57,199 nucleotides of DNA from CAZHMN01 sp964533705 (GTDB lineage Bacteria > Electryoneota > B3-LCP), in contig CAZHMN010000005.1 in assembly GCA_964533705.1 (NCBI GenBank), forward strand, positions 1 to 57,199. The letters run 5' to 3'. Under the pieces are notes generated by a model. The model was not told the origin of the DNA. It saw only the letters and a list, made by a program, of their open reading frames with translations, and searched no databases. The first letter of the stretch is position 1; every line of letters begins with the position of its first letter. Shown one piece after another: positions 8,337 through 17,032 of the stretch. Made by a program: the position numbers and the translations under genes.

Positions 8337-9231
8337 TCGTGTCCAGAAGAGGTTCAAAACCGGATCGCCCGTGCTTTTCGATGGGGCTATCGGCTCCCGG
8401 TTGATTTCCATGGGTCTGCCGGCCGGAAGAGCGCCGGAAGCCTGGGTCATCGAACAGCCTGAACGAATTCGGAAAGTCCATAAAGAATACGCATCGGCTG
8501 GCGCGGAGGTTATTACGACCTGCAGTTTCGGTGCAAACCGCCTGCGGCTCCAAAAAGTAGGACTCGAGGATCAGATCGCTGAGATTAACCGGCGTGCTGT
8601 TCAGGTGGCCAGGGAGGCTGCAGGAGACCGGTCGTTCATCGCTGGAGACATGGGGCCGACCGGCGAATTCTTTCAGCCGCATGGAGAGTTGACCGAAAAA
8701 TCAGCTGAGCGCGTTTTCCAGGAACAGGCCGGGATATTGGCCGAAGCCGGAATTGACTTCTTTCTGCTGGAAACTCATTACGATCTGCGAGAGGCCTCCA
8801 TCTGCCTATCGGCCTGTAAAGCAGTCGCTCCTGAAATTCCAGTCGGTGTCACTCTGACCTTCAACATGACTGCGAAAGGATTCTTCACGGTGATGGGAAA
8901 TCCAGCGGCCGTCGCGCTTCAAGACCTCGCGGATCAAGGTGCTTTCCTGGTCGGATCCAACTGTACTCTGGAGACGGAAGGGATGCTCAAGCTGGCGTCC
9001 TTCTTGAGTTCAAAGATTGATGCACCCTTGCTTTTTCAGCCCAATGCTGGTTCGCCGCAAATTACAAAAGATTGCATTGTATATCCCCAGGGGCCTGATG
9101 AATTCGCTCGTTTCGCGGAAGGTGCGATGAAGCTGGGGATAAGAGCTATCGGCGGGTGCTGCGGCAGCGAGGCCGAACACATTGTCGCCATGAGAAAAGT
9201 CATTGATTCAAGATCATCCTCGAGGACATAA
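8329..9231 (+). CDS. homocysteine S-methyltransferase (MetH N-domain type)
   Basis: About 300 residues from a GTG start at 8329 (VNDRVQKRF), which overlaps the corrinoid gene by 8 bases and has AGGAG about 7 bases upstream; an upstream in-frame ATG at 8257 would extend far into the previous gene. The protein has DGAIGSRL near its start, GDMGPTG, and the zinc ligands of the family: Cys in GSNCTLE and the Cys pair in GGCCGS. It transfers a methyl group to homocysteine to make methionine. Like the N-terminal module of MetH it lacks the folate and B12 domains. The separate corrinoid protein next door can supply B12, and the MttB-like enzyme downstream may supply the methyl group. Confidence 0.87.
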   Translation: MNDRVQKRFKTGSPVLFDGAIGSRLISMGLPAGRAPEAWVIEQPERIRKVHKEYASAGAEVITTCSFGANRLRLQKVGLEDQIAEINRRAVQVAREAAGDRSFIAGDMGPTGEFFQPHGELTEKSAERVFQEQAGILAEAGIDFFLLETHYDLREASICLSACKAVAPEIPVGVTLTFNMTAKGFFTVMGNPAAVALQDLADQGAFLVGSNCTLETEGMLKLASFLSSKIDAPLLFQPNAGSPQITKDCIVYPQGPDEFARFAEGAMKLGIRAIGGCCGSEAEHIVAMRKVIDSRSSSRT

Positions 9232-10716
9232 ATGATAAAGCCACCTCTAAGACCGAAGCTGACGATAATCAGCGATGATTTTGTCCAAACGATCATCGCA
9301 GAGGCGTCTAAAATTCTTGAAGAAATCGGTCTCTATATCGAGAACAAGGAGGCCTATCGCCTGTTGCAGGAGCACGGAGCCAAACCTGTCGGAAACGGTG
9401 ATAAAATTAAAGGCACCGGTCGGCTGACATTGCCCCCCTCTCTGGTGGAAGATGCTCTGAAAAAGGCGCCTCGATCGGTTCGACTCTGGGATATAAGCGG
9501 TCAAAGCGAAGTCAATTTGGAAGGGGATGAGGTTCACTTCGATCCCGGTTCAGCGGCGCTCTATCTCAGCGATCCGAAAGCTGAACTGATTCGCAAACCG
9601 ATGACCGAAGACCTGGTGCGTTTCATCCACCTGATAGATCAACTACCTTACTACCATCTGCAGTCCACGGCTTTAATCAGTGCGGACGTGCCGGATTCCT
9701 GCGGAGATTCCTACCGACTTTATCTTGCGTTGCGGCTGGGTCGCAAACCGGTGGTCACCGGGACGTTTGAAAAAGGAAGTTTTTCCTTCATGAAGGAGAT
9801 GTTGGCCTTGGTCCGAGGTGGCGAAGCGAATTTAAAGGAGAAGCCTCTGGCCATTTTCGACGCCTGTCCTTCACCTCCACTTATGTGGTCGGATCTGACG
9901 GCTGCCTCGGTGATTGAAGCGGCTCGCGCCGGTATCCCTTCCGAGTTCGTGTCTATGCCCCTGACGGGATCAACGGCACCGGTAACGCTATCCGGCGCGG
10001 TCGTGCAGCACGCCGCCGAAACCCTCTCGGGAGTCGTTCTGGCGCAGTGTGCGGAAGCGGGGGCGCCGGTCATCTGGGGGGGATCGCCCTCGGCGATGGA
10101 TCTGCGCTTCGGCACTACTCCCATGGGGGCTATAGAAACCATGATGATTGATCTGGCGGACGTCGCTGTGGGGAAAGCGCTGGGTTTGCCCACTCATGCC
10201 TATATGGGTCTTTCCGACGCCAAGCGGGTGGATTACCAGGCCGGAATGGAATCTTCGATGGGGATTCTACTGGCTGCTTTGGCCGGGGTCAACGTGGTTT
10301 CGGGTCCGGGAATGATGGATTTCGAGAGCTGCCAGAGCCTGGAAAAATTGGTTCTCGATCACGAAGTCTGCGGCATGGCTTACCGGATGATTGAAGGCAT
10401 CGCCCAGCGCGACGAACTAATGGCTTTAGACCTATTGAAATCGCTGGAGCCGGGAGCTCATTTGCTCACCAATCCTCATACTCTGAAGTGGTTCAGGGAG
10501 GAGATAAAATCGCCGGGCAAGTCCATTGACCGACGTGCCCGGGGATCGGACCTTTTCGACGACTTGAAAACCGCTGAAGTTCGTGCCCAGAGGGAAGTGG
10601 AAAGAATCCTATCTGAGGAAAAGAACCCGGTACTTTCGATGGATATCGGGAAAGAACTGGAAAAGATGATGATCGAGGAATTGAAGCGGGCAGGGGCCGA
10701 TGGATTGCCTAGTTAA
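9232..10716 (+). CDS. MttB-family (trimethylamine methyltransferase-like) corrinoid methyltransferase
   Basis: A 494-residue TIM-barrel protein of the trimethylamine methyltransferase superfamily. Recognisable stretches are EASKILEEIGLYIENKEAY near the N-terminus, GSAALYLSD, and the C-terminal GVNVVSGPGMMDFESCQSLEKLVLDHE. It has no in-frame amber codon, so it is a non-pyrrolysine member. Characterised members of that group demethylate quaternary amines such as glycine betaine, proline betaine or carnitine. It begins directly after the homocysteine methyltransferase stop, so the three genes form one operon. Most likely role: moving a methyl group from a quaternary amine to the corrinoid protein. 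The substrate is unknown. Confidence 0.87.
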   Translation: MIKPPLRPKLTIISDDFVQTIIAEASKILEEIGLYIENKEAYRLLQEHGAKPVGNGDKIKGTGRLTLPPSLVEDALKKAPRSVRLWDISGQSEVNLEGDEVHFDPGSAALYLSDPKAELIRKPMTEDLVRFIHLIDQLPYYHLQSTALISADVPDSCGDSYRLYLALRLGRKPVVTGTFEKGSFSFMKEMLALVRGGEANLKEKPLAIFDACPSPPLMWSDLTAASVIEAARAGIPSEFVSMPLTGSTAPVTLSGAVVQHAAETLSGVVLAQCAEAGAPVIWGGSPSAMDLRFGTTPMGAIETMMIDLADVAVGKALGLPTHAYMGLSDAKRVDYQAGMESSMGILLAALAGVNVVSGPGMMDFESCQSLEKLVLDHEVCGMAYRMIEGIAQRDELMALDLLKSLEPGAHLLTNPHTLKWFREEIKSPGKSIDRRARGSDLFDDLKTAEVRAQREVERILSEEKNPVLSMDIGKELEKMMIEELKRAGADGLPS

Positions 10717-10744
10717 TGAGGGGGAAACTGTATTTTCTTTGATC

Positions 10745-10797
10745 GCCGCAGAATGAATTCTGCGGCTGAGGCTGGATTTAAAGTCGCTGGCGCGACT
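10745..10797. repeat. two short palindromes beside the assembly gap
   Basis: GCCGCAGAAT-GA-ATTCTGCGGC (10745-10766) is a perfect 10-bp inverted repeat. AGTCGC-TGGC-GCGACT (10782-10797) is a second hairpin touching the gap. They follow the MttB-like gene, but no U-run follows either one. Their style resembles the palindrome cluster at 35216-35442. Confidence 0.6.
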
Positions 10798-10897
10798 NNN
10801 NNNNNNNNNNNNNNNNNNNNNNNNNNNNNNNNNNNNNNNNNNNNNNNNNNNNNNNNNNNNNNNNNNNNNNNNNNNNNNNNNNNNNNNNNNNNNNNNN
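10798..10897. other. assembly gap (100 N)
   Basis: Exactly 100 N, a conventional scaffold gap of unknown real size. It removes the C-terminus of the DUF1848 gene. The two flanking palindromes may have caused the assembly break. Confidence 0.99.
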
Positions 10898-11803
10898 TGC
10901 GTTCCCCTGAGAATAACAGTAGAGGCACCCGTAACCGCCGCTGAAACAGGTGGCGGATCCCGGAGAGTAACCGATATCGCGACTGTAAGTGCAACGGCAG
11001 TTGGGTCGCTGTTTGCCGATCTCATTGTGCAAAACTTCGGTGGCCGGCCGGAAATCATCGCCCTTGATTCTATTCAGCCAGCGGCCGTCAATGCAGCCCC
11101 ATTTGTTAAGCAGGGAATTGGCTTGCGGTTCGCAGCAAACGCTGAAGTCCGCACCCATCGAGCCGCATATAGATGCCATGCGGTCGCAGAGTTGGGCGGC
11201 TTCTTCATCGGGAATGTGGATCCAGTCCAAACTTAGTGCTCTGACTCGTTCGGCGACCCTGGGGTAGCGGACGGCGTCCGCCCGGCTGGCGGTTACTCTG
11301 GGGATTCCCAGCGAAAGGAAACGAGAGACCAGCCGTTCAAAAAGCGATATGTTGGCGTTGCTGATAAGCTTGCCGCCGGGAGTGCGGACGCTGAGGAAGG
11401 GATCGAAGCGATAGACGACGGCTTGTGGCGAGATCCAGCCCTGGGAAAAAAGGGCCGACAGATTGGAGAACACATCCTCCCATGCCGGAATCCCCGGTTC
11501 GATGAAACTGCCGCCCAGTCCCGTGGCGGTTAACTGGAGGGATATCTGGACTTCAAAGCGGTTACGTAGTTTCAGCAGAGTATTCCGCAGTCCGGAATGG
11601 TCTAAGAGGTTGCGCGGATCCTTGGTCCAGAGGACGACGCTGTGAAGGTGCGCTGGATTGACCTGACCCCGAGGGCCGTGAGGCCCCCAGCGGCAGGGGA
11701 CTCTGCCCAAAAGAATTTCGGCCAACAAGCCGGGCGAGCGGTGCACCATATCCTTGGTGCGGGAAGCGGAAACGATCAGCGGTTGGTCGGGATCTGCCTT
11801 CAT
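10898..11803 (-). CDS. DUF1848 protein, C-terminus lost in gap
   Basis: About 302 residues are visible. The protein begins IVSASRTKDMVHRSP and ends at the gap with the cysteine-rich signature of DUF1848 (NCRCTYSRDIGYSPGSATC, then YGCLYCYSQ). The Cys cluster probably binds zinc or an iron-sulfur cluster. An internal stretch (VVLWTKDP, VYRFDPFLS) also matches the family. The function of the family is unknown; the CxxCY-type motif and barrel-like pattern recall radical-SAM relatives, but that is only an impression. The gene diverges from the DUF92 gene at 11915. What looks like continued frame beyond the gap (10778-10797) is not trustworthy. Confidence 0.8.
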
Positions 11804-11914
11804 ATCTGTAAAAATAAAACAGCATCAACCCAAAAGCAATCGAGATTTTGCGATAAATTGCAGAAATCCATTGCTTTTCGTTTCCAGGTTTCGTAAAATT
11901 TCGACTGAACCTAA

Positions 11915-12709
11915 TTGACGCCCATAGATATTCACTGGATTCTGCTGGCGCTGGTTCTTTCAGCGGTTTTCGCATGGGTGGCTTACCTCCTGCGCTTTTT
12001 GAACGCTTCAGGTTCCGTTGCCGCCGCGGTGCTGGGGACGGTCATCTTAGGAACACAGGGTTGGACTTGGGTTCTTCCCCTGCTGGCTTTTTTTGTTTCC
12101 TCTTCACTGCTGTCAAAACTGCGCGCCATGGTCAGGGGTGAATTCGAAGAAGCCAGAGGCGCATCGAGGGATGCCGTTCAGGTGCTGGCCAACGGCAGCG
12201 CGGCGGGAATCATGGCGTTAGCTGACGCAGTTCTGGGAGTAAACCTATATCCCGGTTACTTAGGGGCACTGGCTGCCGCTGCCGGGGATACCTGGAGTAC
12301 TGAGATCGGTTTGATATGGGGTAGAAGGCCGCGCAGAATCACAAACTTCGAACCGGTGCCAGCGGGGACATCAGGAGGGATTACGCTTCCCGGTCTTCTC
12401 GGCGCTCTATTGGGAGCATTCCTGATCGCTATGACAGGATTCTTTGCTGCGGTGGAAACGGTCGCATCGAGTATAATAATATTAATAACTGCTGCGGGAT
12501 TTTCGGGCAGCGTAGTGGACAGCTTGTTGGGGGCTACAGTTCAGGGGCGGTTAAGATGCCAGGTGTGTGGCAGATTAACTGAGAGAAAAACGCACTGCGC
12601 CGCCGCGACCCGATCGGTCGGCGGTTGGAAGTGGCTGAATAACGATGGCGTCAACGCAGCGGCTACAACCTTCGGCGCGCTGCTATCTCTGGCTCTGATT
12701 TACGGATGA
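11915..12709 (+). CDS. DUF92 family membrane protein
   Basis: A 264-residue polytopic membrane protein of the DUF92/TMEM19 family. It has about six hydrophobic segments and the family signatures RDAVQVLANG, AAAGDTWSTEIG and PAGTSGGIT. Plant and cyanobacterial relatives (VTE6) are isoprenyl-phosphate kinases, so an isoprenoid phosphate substrate is possible, but the role in this lineage is unknown. The start is TTG at 11915. Two Cys near the C-terminus (CQVCGRLT) and a further Cys recall a small metal site found in some members. It is divergent from the DUF1848 gene with about 110 bases between them. Confidence 0.85.
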   Translation: MTPIDIHWILLALVLSAVFAWVAYLLRFLNASGSVAAAVLGTVILGTQGWTWVLPLLAFFVSSSLLSKLRAMVRGEFEEARGASRDAVQVLANGSAAGIMALADAVLGVNLYPGYLGALAAAAGDTWSTEIGLIWGRRPRRITNFEPVPAGTSGGITLPGLLGALLGAFLIAMTGFFAAVETVASSIIILITAAGFSGSVVDSLLGATVQGRLRCQVCGRLTERKTHCAAATRSVGGWKWLNNDGVNAAATTFGALLSLALIYG

Positions 12710-12790
12710 TATCCAGATATATTGGGATTTGTAAATATAAGCGACCCACTTTTTCATCTGGATGAGATTGGCAGAAAAAAGGAAAAGAAA

Positions 12791-14983
12791 ATGAAATACG
12801 TGATAAAATTCGCACTGGTAGCGATGGCATTGATGCTGGGCATTAAGGCCTGGGGGCAGCAGGCGGCTACTTCTGTGTCGCCACGGCCTTATAGCGTCGA
12901 AAATCATGAGCTGAAGGTGGAACTCGATCTGGAGAAAAATTATATCGTCGCCAGCGATCGTCTTTCCCTGAAGCGAGAGATTAAAAAACCGGCGGCCCTG
13001 GATTTGCTCTTGCGAAAAGGGCTGAAAGTCAATGCCGTTCAGTTCGGAGAGGAGAAGCTCGGTTTTCAAATCATTTCCGAGGTTGATCCCTACTTGTACG
13101 AATCTGCCGTTGACAGCGAGGACGTAGGATACTACAACCGGGCACAAGCTGTCCGGATTTCACTCAGCAAGGAAGCGGCGAAGCAGAAGGAACTTCTCCT
13201 GGAAATATCTTATGAAGGTGTCATTAAAGACAGCTCGGGAGGCGCCGATTTTAGCCGGGAATACGTCACCGATCAGATCACGGGTATTATAGACTACCGG
13301 GGTATCTACCTGGGAGCTGAGGCGATTTTTTATCCAGCTCTGCCCGGGCAGTTGTTTACCTACTCGCTGCGGGTGACCGTGCCGGAACGATTGCGGTGCA
13401 TCACCGAGGGTGCGCTGCAGGAAACGAGCGTAAAAGAGGGAAAACGAACCGAGCACTGGGTTTGCGTGCACCCCATGGATGCTTTTCATATCGTGGGCGG
13501 GCAATACCAGGTTCATACCGTTGAACACAACGGCGTCCAGATCAGCACTTACTTCTTCCCCGAACAGGTTGATCTATCCGATCGATACCTCGATGCGTGC
13601 AAGGAATACATTGATTTATACAGCGAACTTCTGGGACCCTATCCATTTGAAAAATTCGCGGTGGTTGACAATTTTTTCGCCTCCGGATATGGGATGCCCT
13701 CCTTTACTCTGTTGGGGTCGCAGGTGCTTAGACTCCCCTGGATCATATCCACTTCTTTAGGTCACGAAATCTGCCACAATTGGTGGGGGAATTCGGTCTA
13801 TGTGAACTATGAATCGGGGAATTGGTGCGAGGGGCTGACGACGTACTGCGCCGATTACCTTTACAAGGAGCGCGAATCGGTGGATGCGGCTCGCGATTAC
13901 CGCATAGGCATTCTCCGTGATTATACCGCCTACACTCATGAAGGCAATGATTTCCCTTTGGCGCAGTTCAGGGAGCGCCACAATCCGTCGCAGCGAGCCA
14001 TCGGATACGGCAAGAGCGCCATGGTGTTTCATATGCTGCGGAAATACGTCGGTGAAGATGACTTCTGGCGTTCGTTGAAGCGTTTCTACCGCGATAACGT
14101 CTGGTCGCACGCATCCTGGGATGACATCCGCAAGGCCTTTGAGAAGGAATCCGCCATGAAGCTGGGCTGGTTCTTCGACCAGTGGATTCAGCGGAGCGGA
14201 GCTCCTCTACTCGATGTTGAAGCTGCACAAAAGCAGACGGTTGAGAATGCCTGGGAATTCTCCTTTACGCTGAAGCAGGTTCAGGAGGGCGAAGCCTACG
14301 TTCTAGACGTGCCCATCATCGCGTATTGCGAAGGGCAGAAAGCTCATATGCAAACCGGCATTAACCAGAAAGTTCAATCGGTCAAACTGCGGACCATATT
14401 CGAACCGATAAGTTTATCCGTGGATCCGAATTTTGACATCTTCCGCCGTTTGAAACCCACCGAAGTCGCTCCGACTCTGGCTGGAGTTCTGGGCAATCCG
14501 AAGCTGATTATCGTTCTCCCGGGTTTGGCGTCACCGGAGCTCGAAGATGCTTATCAGGCCGCGGCCAAAGAGTTAATGCCGCGCGGCACGACACAAACCA
14601 GGATCATTAGTGATCATCAGCTTGTCGGGGAGGATTTGCAGAATAGTGCAATCATCTTCCTGGGAACGCCCGCGGAGAACCAGGCCATCCCCGCCGATTG
14701 GATCAAGAACGATCGGTGGCGGATCCAACCCGATTCCTACTGGCTCTTGGGGCAGGATTACAGTGATTCTCGAAACGCTTTCTTAGCCATTGAAAGACAT
14801 CCGGACAATCCTGAAATCTCAATAGGCTTTTTCTGTGCCCGTTCAGCAATGGATGTCCTCGAGGTCAGCCGCAAATTGAAGCATTACGGAAAATACAGCT
14901 ATCTGATCTTCCAGGCCGGGAAGAACGTTGCCAAGGGGAATTGGGAGGTTACGGAAAGCCCTATGACGTTAGAATTCAAATAA
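12791..14983 (+). CDS. M1 family zinc aminopeptidase, secreted
   Basis: About 730 residues from the ATG at 12791, which opens a signal peptide (MKYVIKFALVAMALMLGIKA, cleavage near WGQQ). Starting at 12722 instead would place 23 charged residues before the signal peptide. The zinc site is HEICH with the third ligand Glu in NWCEGLT 18 residues on, as in gluzincins of clan MA. The usual GAMEN substrate motif is replaced by GMPSFTLLG, typical of a non-classical M1 branch. The last about 150 residues form an extra domain (after about 580) with alpha/beta character that I do not recognise. It probably acts on peptides in the periplasm or outside the cell. Confidence 0.9.
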   Translation: MKYVIKFALVAMALMLGIKAWGQQAATSVSPRPYSVENHELKVELDLEKNYIVASDRLSLKREIKKPAALDLLLRKGLKVNAVQFGEEKLGFQIISEVDPYLYESAVDSEDVGYYNRAQAVRISLSKEAAKQKELLLEISYEGVIKDSSGGADFSREYVTDQITGIIDYRGIYLGAEAIFYPALPGQLFTYSLRVTVPERLRCITEGALQETSVKEGKRTEHWVCVHPMDAFHIVGGQYQVHTVEHNGVQISTYFFPEQVDLSDRYLDACKEYIDLYSELLGPYPFEKFAVVDNFFASGYGMPSFTLLGSQVLRLPWIISTSLGHEICHNWWGNSVYVNYESGNWCEGLTTYCADYLYKERESVDAARDYRIGILRDYTAYTHEGNDFPLAQFRERHNPSQRAIGYGKSAMVFHMLRKYVGEDDFWRSLKRFYRDNVWSHASWDDIRKAFEKESAMKLGWFFDQWIQRSGAPLLDVEAAQKQTVENAWEFSFTLKQVQEGEAYVLDVPIIAYCEGQKAHMQTGINQKVQSVKLRTIFEPISLSVDPNFDIFRRLKPTEVAPTLAGVLGNPKLIIVLPGLASPELEDAYQAAAKELMPRGTTQTRIISDHQLVGEDLQNSAIIFLGTPAENQAIPADWIKNDRWRIQPDSYWLLGQDYSDSRNAFLAIERHPDNPEISIGFFCARSAMDVLEVSRKLKHYGKYSYLIFQAGKNVAKGNWEVTESPMTLEFK

Positions 14984-14995
14984 GGGATACAAAAG

Positions 14996-15340
14996 ATGCC
15001 GTACTGTCCTGAATGTCGCTACGAATACTTATCGGGTGTGGATAAATGCCCGGATTGCGGATCGGATCTCGTGGATGAGCTTCCTGAGATTCGATCTGGC
15101 ATGGAGGACGTTGATTGGGTCGCTCTGAAACCGGTGCCGGGAATGATTTATGCCAAAATGGTCGCAGAGGTGCTCGACCAGAGAGGAATTCCCAATTACA
15201 CACAGTCGCTCTTTGGATCGGGTGGTCTGGGCATCGTCACGGGGGCCGATTTTGCCGGTTCGTCCGCGAAAATCTACGTTCCAGAAAACCGACTGAAGGA
15301 AGCAACTGACATTCAGAACGAAATGATGAAAGATATTTAG
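14996..15340 (+). CDS. zinc-ribbon / DUF2007 signal-transducing protein
   Basis: A 114-residue protein. Residues 1-30 hold a zinc ribbon (CPEC...CPDCG). The rest is a DUF2007-like domain (WVALKPVPGMIYAKMVAEVLDQRGIPNYT, later IYVPENRLKEA), a small fold related to PII-type regulators. It starts 12 bases after the M1 peptidase stop and 30 bases before eno, so it is probably co-transcribed with both. The function is unknown; the family is described only as a putative signal transducer. Confidence 0.8.
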   Translation: MPYCPECRYEYLSGVDKCPDCGSDLVDELPEIRSGMEDVDWVALKPVPGMIYAKMVAEVLDQRGIPNYTQSLFGSGGLGIVTGADFAGSSAKIYVPENRLKEATDIQNEMMKDI

Positions 15341-15370
15341 AGGATAAATAAAAAAGAATCAGAGGTATTT

Positions 15371-16672
15371 ATGGATACAAAAATAAGCGATGTTTTCGCT
15401 CGGGAAGTGTTAGATTCACGAGGCAATCCCACGGTTGAGGTCGAAGTTGTGCTGGAAAGCGGAGCGATGGGACGCGCCATCGTGCCTTCCGGGGCGTCAA
15501 CGGGGGAGCACGAAGCTGTAGAACTACGCGATGGGGATAATAGCCGCTACGGAGGAAAGGGAGTTAAAAAAGCTGTAGAGAACGTTAACCTCACCATTGC
15601 GCCGGAATTAACCGGCCTGGAAGCGACCTACCAGGCGGACATTGACCGTATCCTCTGCGGTTTGGACGGCACCCCGAACAAATCAAAGCTGGGTGCCAAT
15701 GCCATATTAGGAGTATCACTGGCGGTCTGCAAAGCGGCGGCTTCCGCTCTTGATCTGTCGCTCTATCAGTATATCGGCGGCGTACGGGCTCGTATTCTCC
15801 CCATTCCCATGATGAATATTCTGAACGGAGGCAAACACGCCGATAACAACGTTGATCTGCAGGAATTCATGGTCATGCCCAAAGGGGCGGCCACCTTTAG
15901 TGAAGCGCTGCGCATGGGCGTGGAGACTTTCCACGCTTTAAAAAGCGTGCTGTCAAAGAAGAGTCTTTTTACCGGAGTTGGCGATGAAGGCGGATTCGCT
16001 CCGGATTTGAAGTCGAATAAAGAAGCGTTGGACGTCATACTGGAAGCGATAGAAAAGGCGGGCCTGAAGGCGGGGGAAGAGATTTTTATCGCCCTGGATC
16101 CTGCGGCCAGTGAATTTTATTCGAAGGATAGCGGCAAGTATAATCTAGAATCCGAAAATCGCCAGCTTACCTCTAACCAGATGGTGGATTTCTGGGTCAA
16201 ATTATGCGATGAATACCCCCAGATCATCTCCATTGAAGACGCCATGGCGGAGGACGATTGGGATGGCTGGGCGGAATTGACCCGCAAGCTGGGCAGCCGC
16301 ATACAACTGGTCGGTGATGACCTGTTCGTCACCAACGTTCTCAGATTGAAGGAAGGCATTGATCGGGGAGTCTGTAATTCCATCCTGATCAAGCTGAATC
16401 AGATCGGTACTATAAGCGAGACGCTTGACGCCATTGAACTGGCGACGAGAAACGGTTACTCCGCGGTTATTTCGCATCGTTCGGGTGAAACTGAAGACAC
16501 CACCATATCCGATTTCGCCGTAGCCACCGGCGTCGGTCAGATCAAAACCGGCTCCGGCTGCCGCACCGATAGGATCGCCAAATACAACCAGCTCCTGCGT
16601 ATCGAGGAAGAACTCGGAAATTCGGGGCTTTACTACGGACAAATCTGGACAAATCCAAAGGCTAATTCATGA
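15371..16672 (+). CDS. eno: enolase
   Basis: A 433-residue phosphopyruvate hydratase that interconverts 2-phosphoglycerate and phosphoenolpyruvate in glycolysis. Key features are VLDSRGNPTVEV, the SGASTG loop, the Mg ligands in FIALDPAAS, SIEDAMAEDDW and LVGDDLFVTN, the catalytic Lys in ILIKLNQIGT, and the signature SHRSGETED. Length and start are standard. Its stop overlaps the start of the FtsB-like gene by 4 bases (ATGA), a chromosomal pairing of eno with a divIC/ftsB-type gene that is common in bacteria. Confidence 0.98.
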   Translation: MDTKISDVFAREVLDSRGNPTVEVEVVLESGAMGRAIVPSGASTGEHEAVELRDGDNSRYGGKGVKKAVENVNLTIAPELTGLEATYQADIDRILCGLDGTPNKSKLGANAILGVSLAVCKAAASALDLSLYQYIGGVRARILPIPMMNILNGGKHADNNVDLQEFMVMPKGAATFSEALRMGVETFHALKSVLSKKSLFTGVGDEGGFAPDLKSNKEALDVILEAIEKAGLKAGEEIFIALDPAASEFYSKDSGKYNLESENRQLTSNQMVDFWVKLCDEYPQIISIEDAMAEDDWDGWAELTRKLGSRIQLVGDDLFVTNVLRLKEGIDRGVCNSILIKLNQIGTISETLDAIELATRNGYSAVISHRSGETEDTTISDFAVATGVGQIKTGSGCRTDRIAKYNQLLRIEEELGNSGLYYGQIWTNPKANS

Positions 16673-16995
16673 AAGCTGCCGAACGATACCGTTGGCAGGG
16701 AATCGGTCGCAAGGTTCTACTGATCGGTATGATTCTGGTGCTCGGTGCCATTTTTCTCTTTGGTGATCGAGGATTGATAAAATGGTACCGGCTTCGCCAA
16801 GACAGTAGAGCAATGGAAGAGAGAATTGATTCACTCGGTTCGGAGATTGCAAATATGTCAGAACGAATCCGTGCGATCGAGGAGGGTGATACTCTGGAGC
16901 TGGAGAGAATCGCCCGGCACTGGGGTATGGTTCGCCCCGGGGAGGAGGTTTATATTGTTCGTGAGGAAGGGGATACCCTTCAAACCATACCGTGA
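16669..16995 (+). CDS. septum formation initiator (FtsB/DivIC-like)
   Basis: A 108-residue bitopic protein: a cytoplasmic basic stub, one transmembrane segment (VLLIGMILVLGAIFLFG, about 18-36), then a heptad coiled coil (SRAMEERIDSLGSEIANMSERI) and the conserved tail ELERIARHWGMVRPGEEVYIV. This is the layout of FtsB/DivIC, which joins FtsL and FtsQ in the divisome. Its ATG overlaps the enolase stop. nadB follows after 37 bases. Confidence 0.87.
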   Translation: MKAAERYRWQGIGRKVLLIGMILVLGAIFLFGDRGLIKWYRLRQDSRAMEERIDSLGSEIANMSERIRAIEEGDTLELERIARHWGMVRPGEEVYIVREEGDTLQTIP

Positions 16996-17032
16996 AGGAT
17001 TTATATGAGCTTTTTATCATTCTCAACGGATA

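Noticed and set aside
9232..10716. Pyrrolysine-containing MttB
   Set aside because: The frame has no internal TAG; it is a normal continuous gene, so the enzyme is of the non-pyrrolysine type.
10778..10797. C-terminal part of the DUF1848 gene beyond the gap
   Set aside because: The frame left of the gap encodes no family sequence and the gap length is unknown.
12722..12790. Longer start of the M1 peptidase
   Set aside because: It would place charged residues before a clear signal peptide; the ATG at 12791 fits better.
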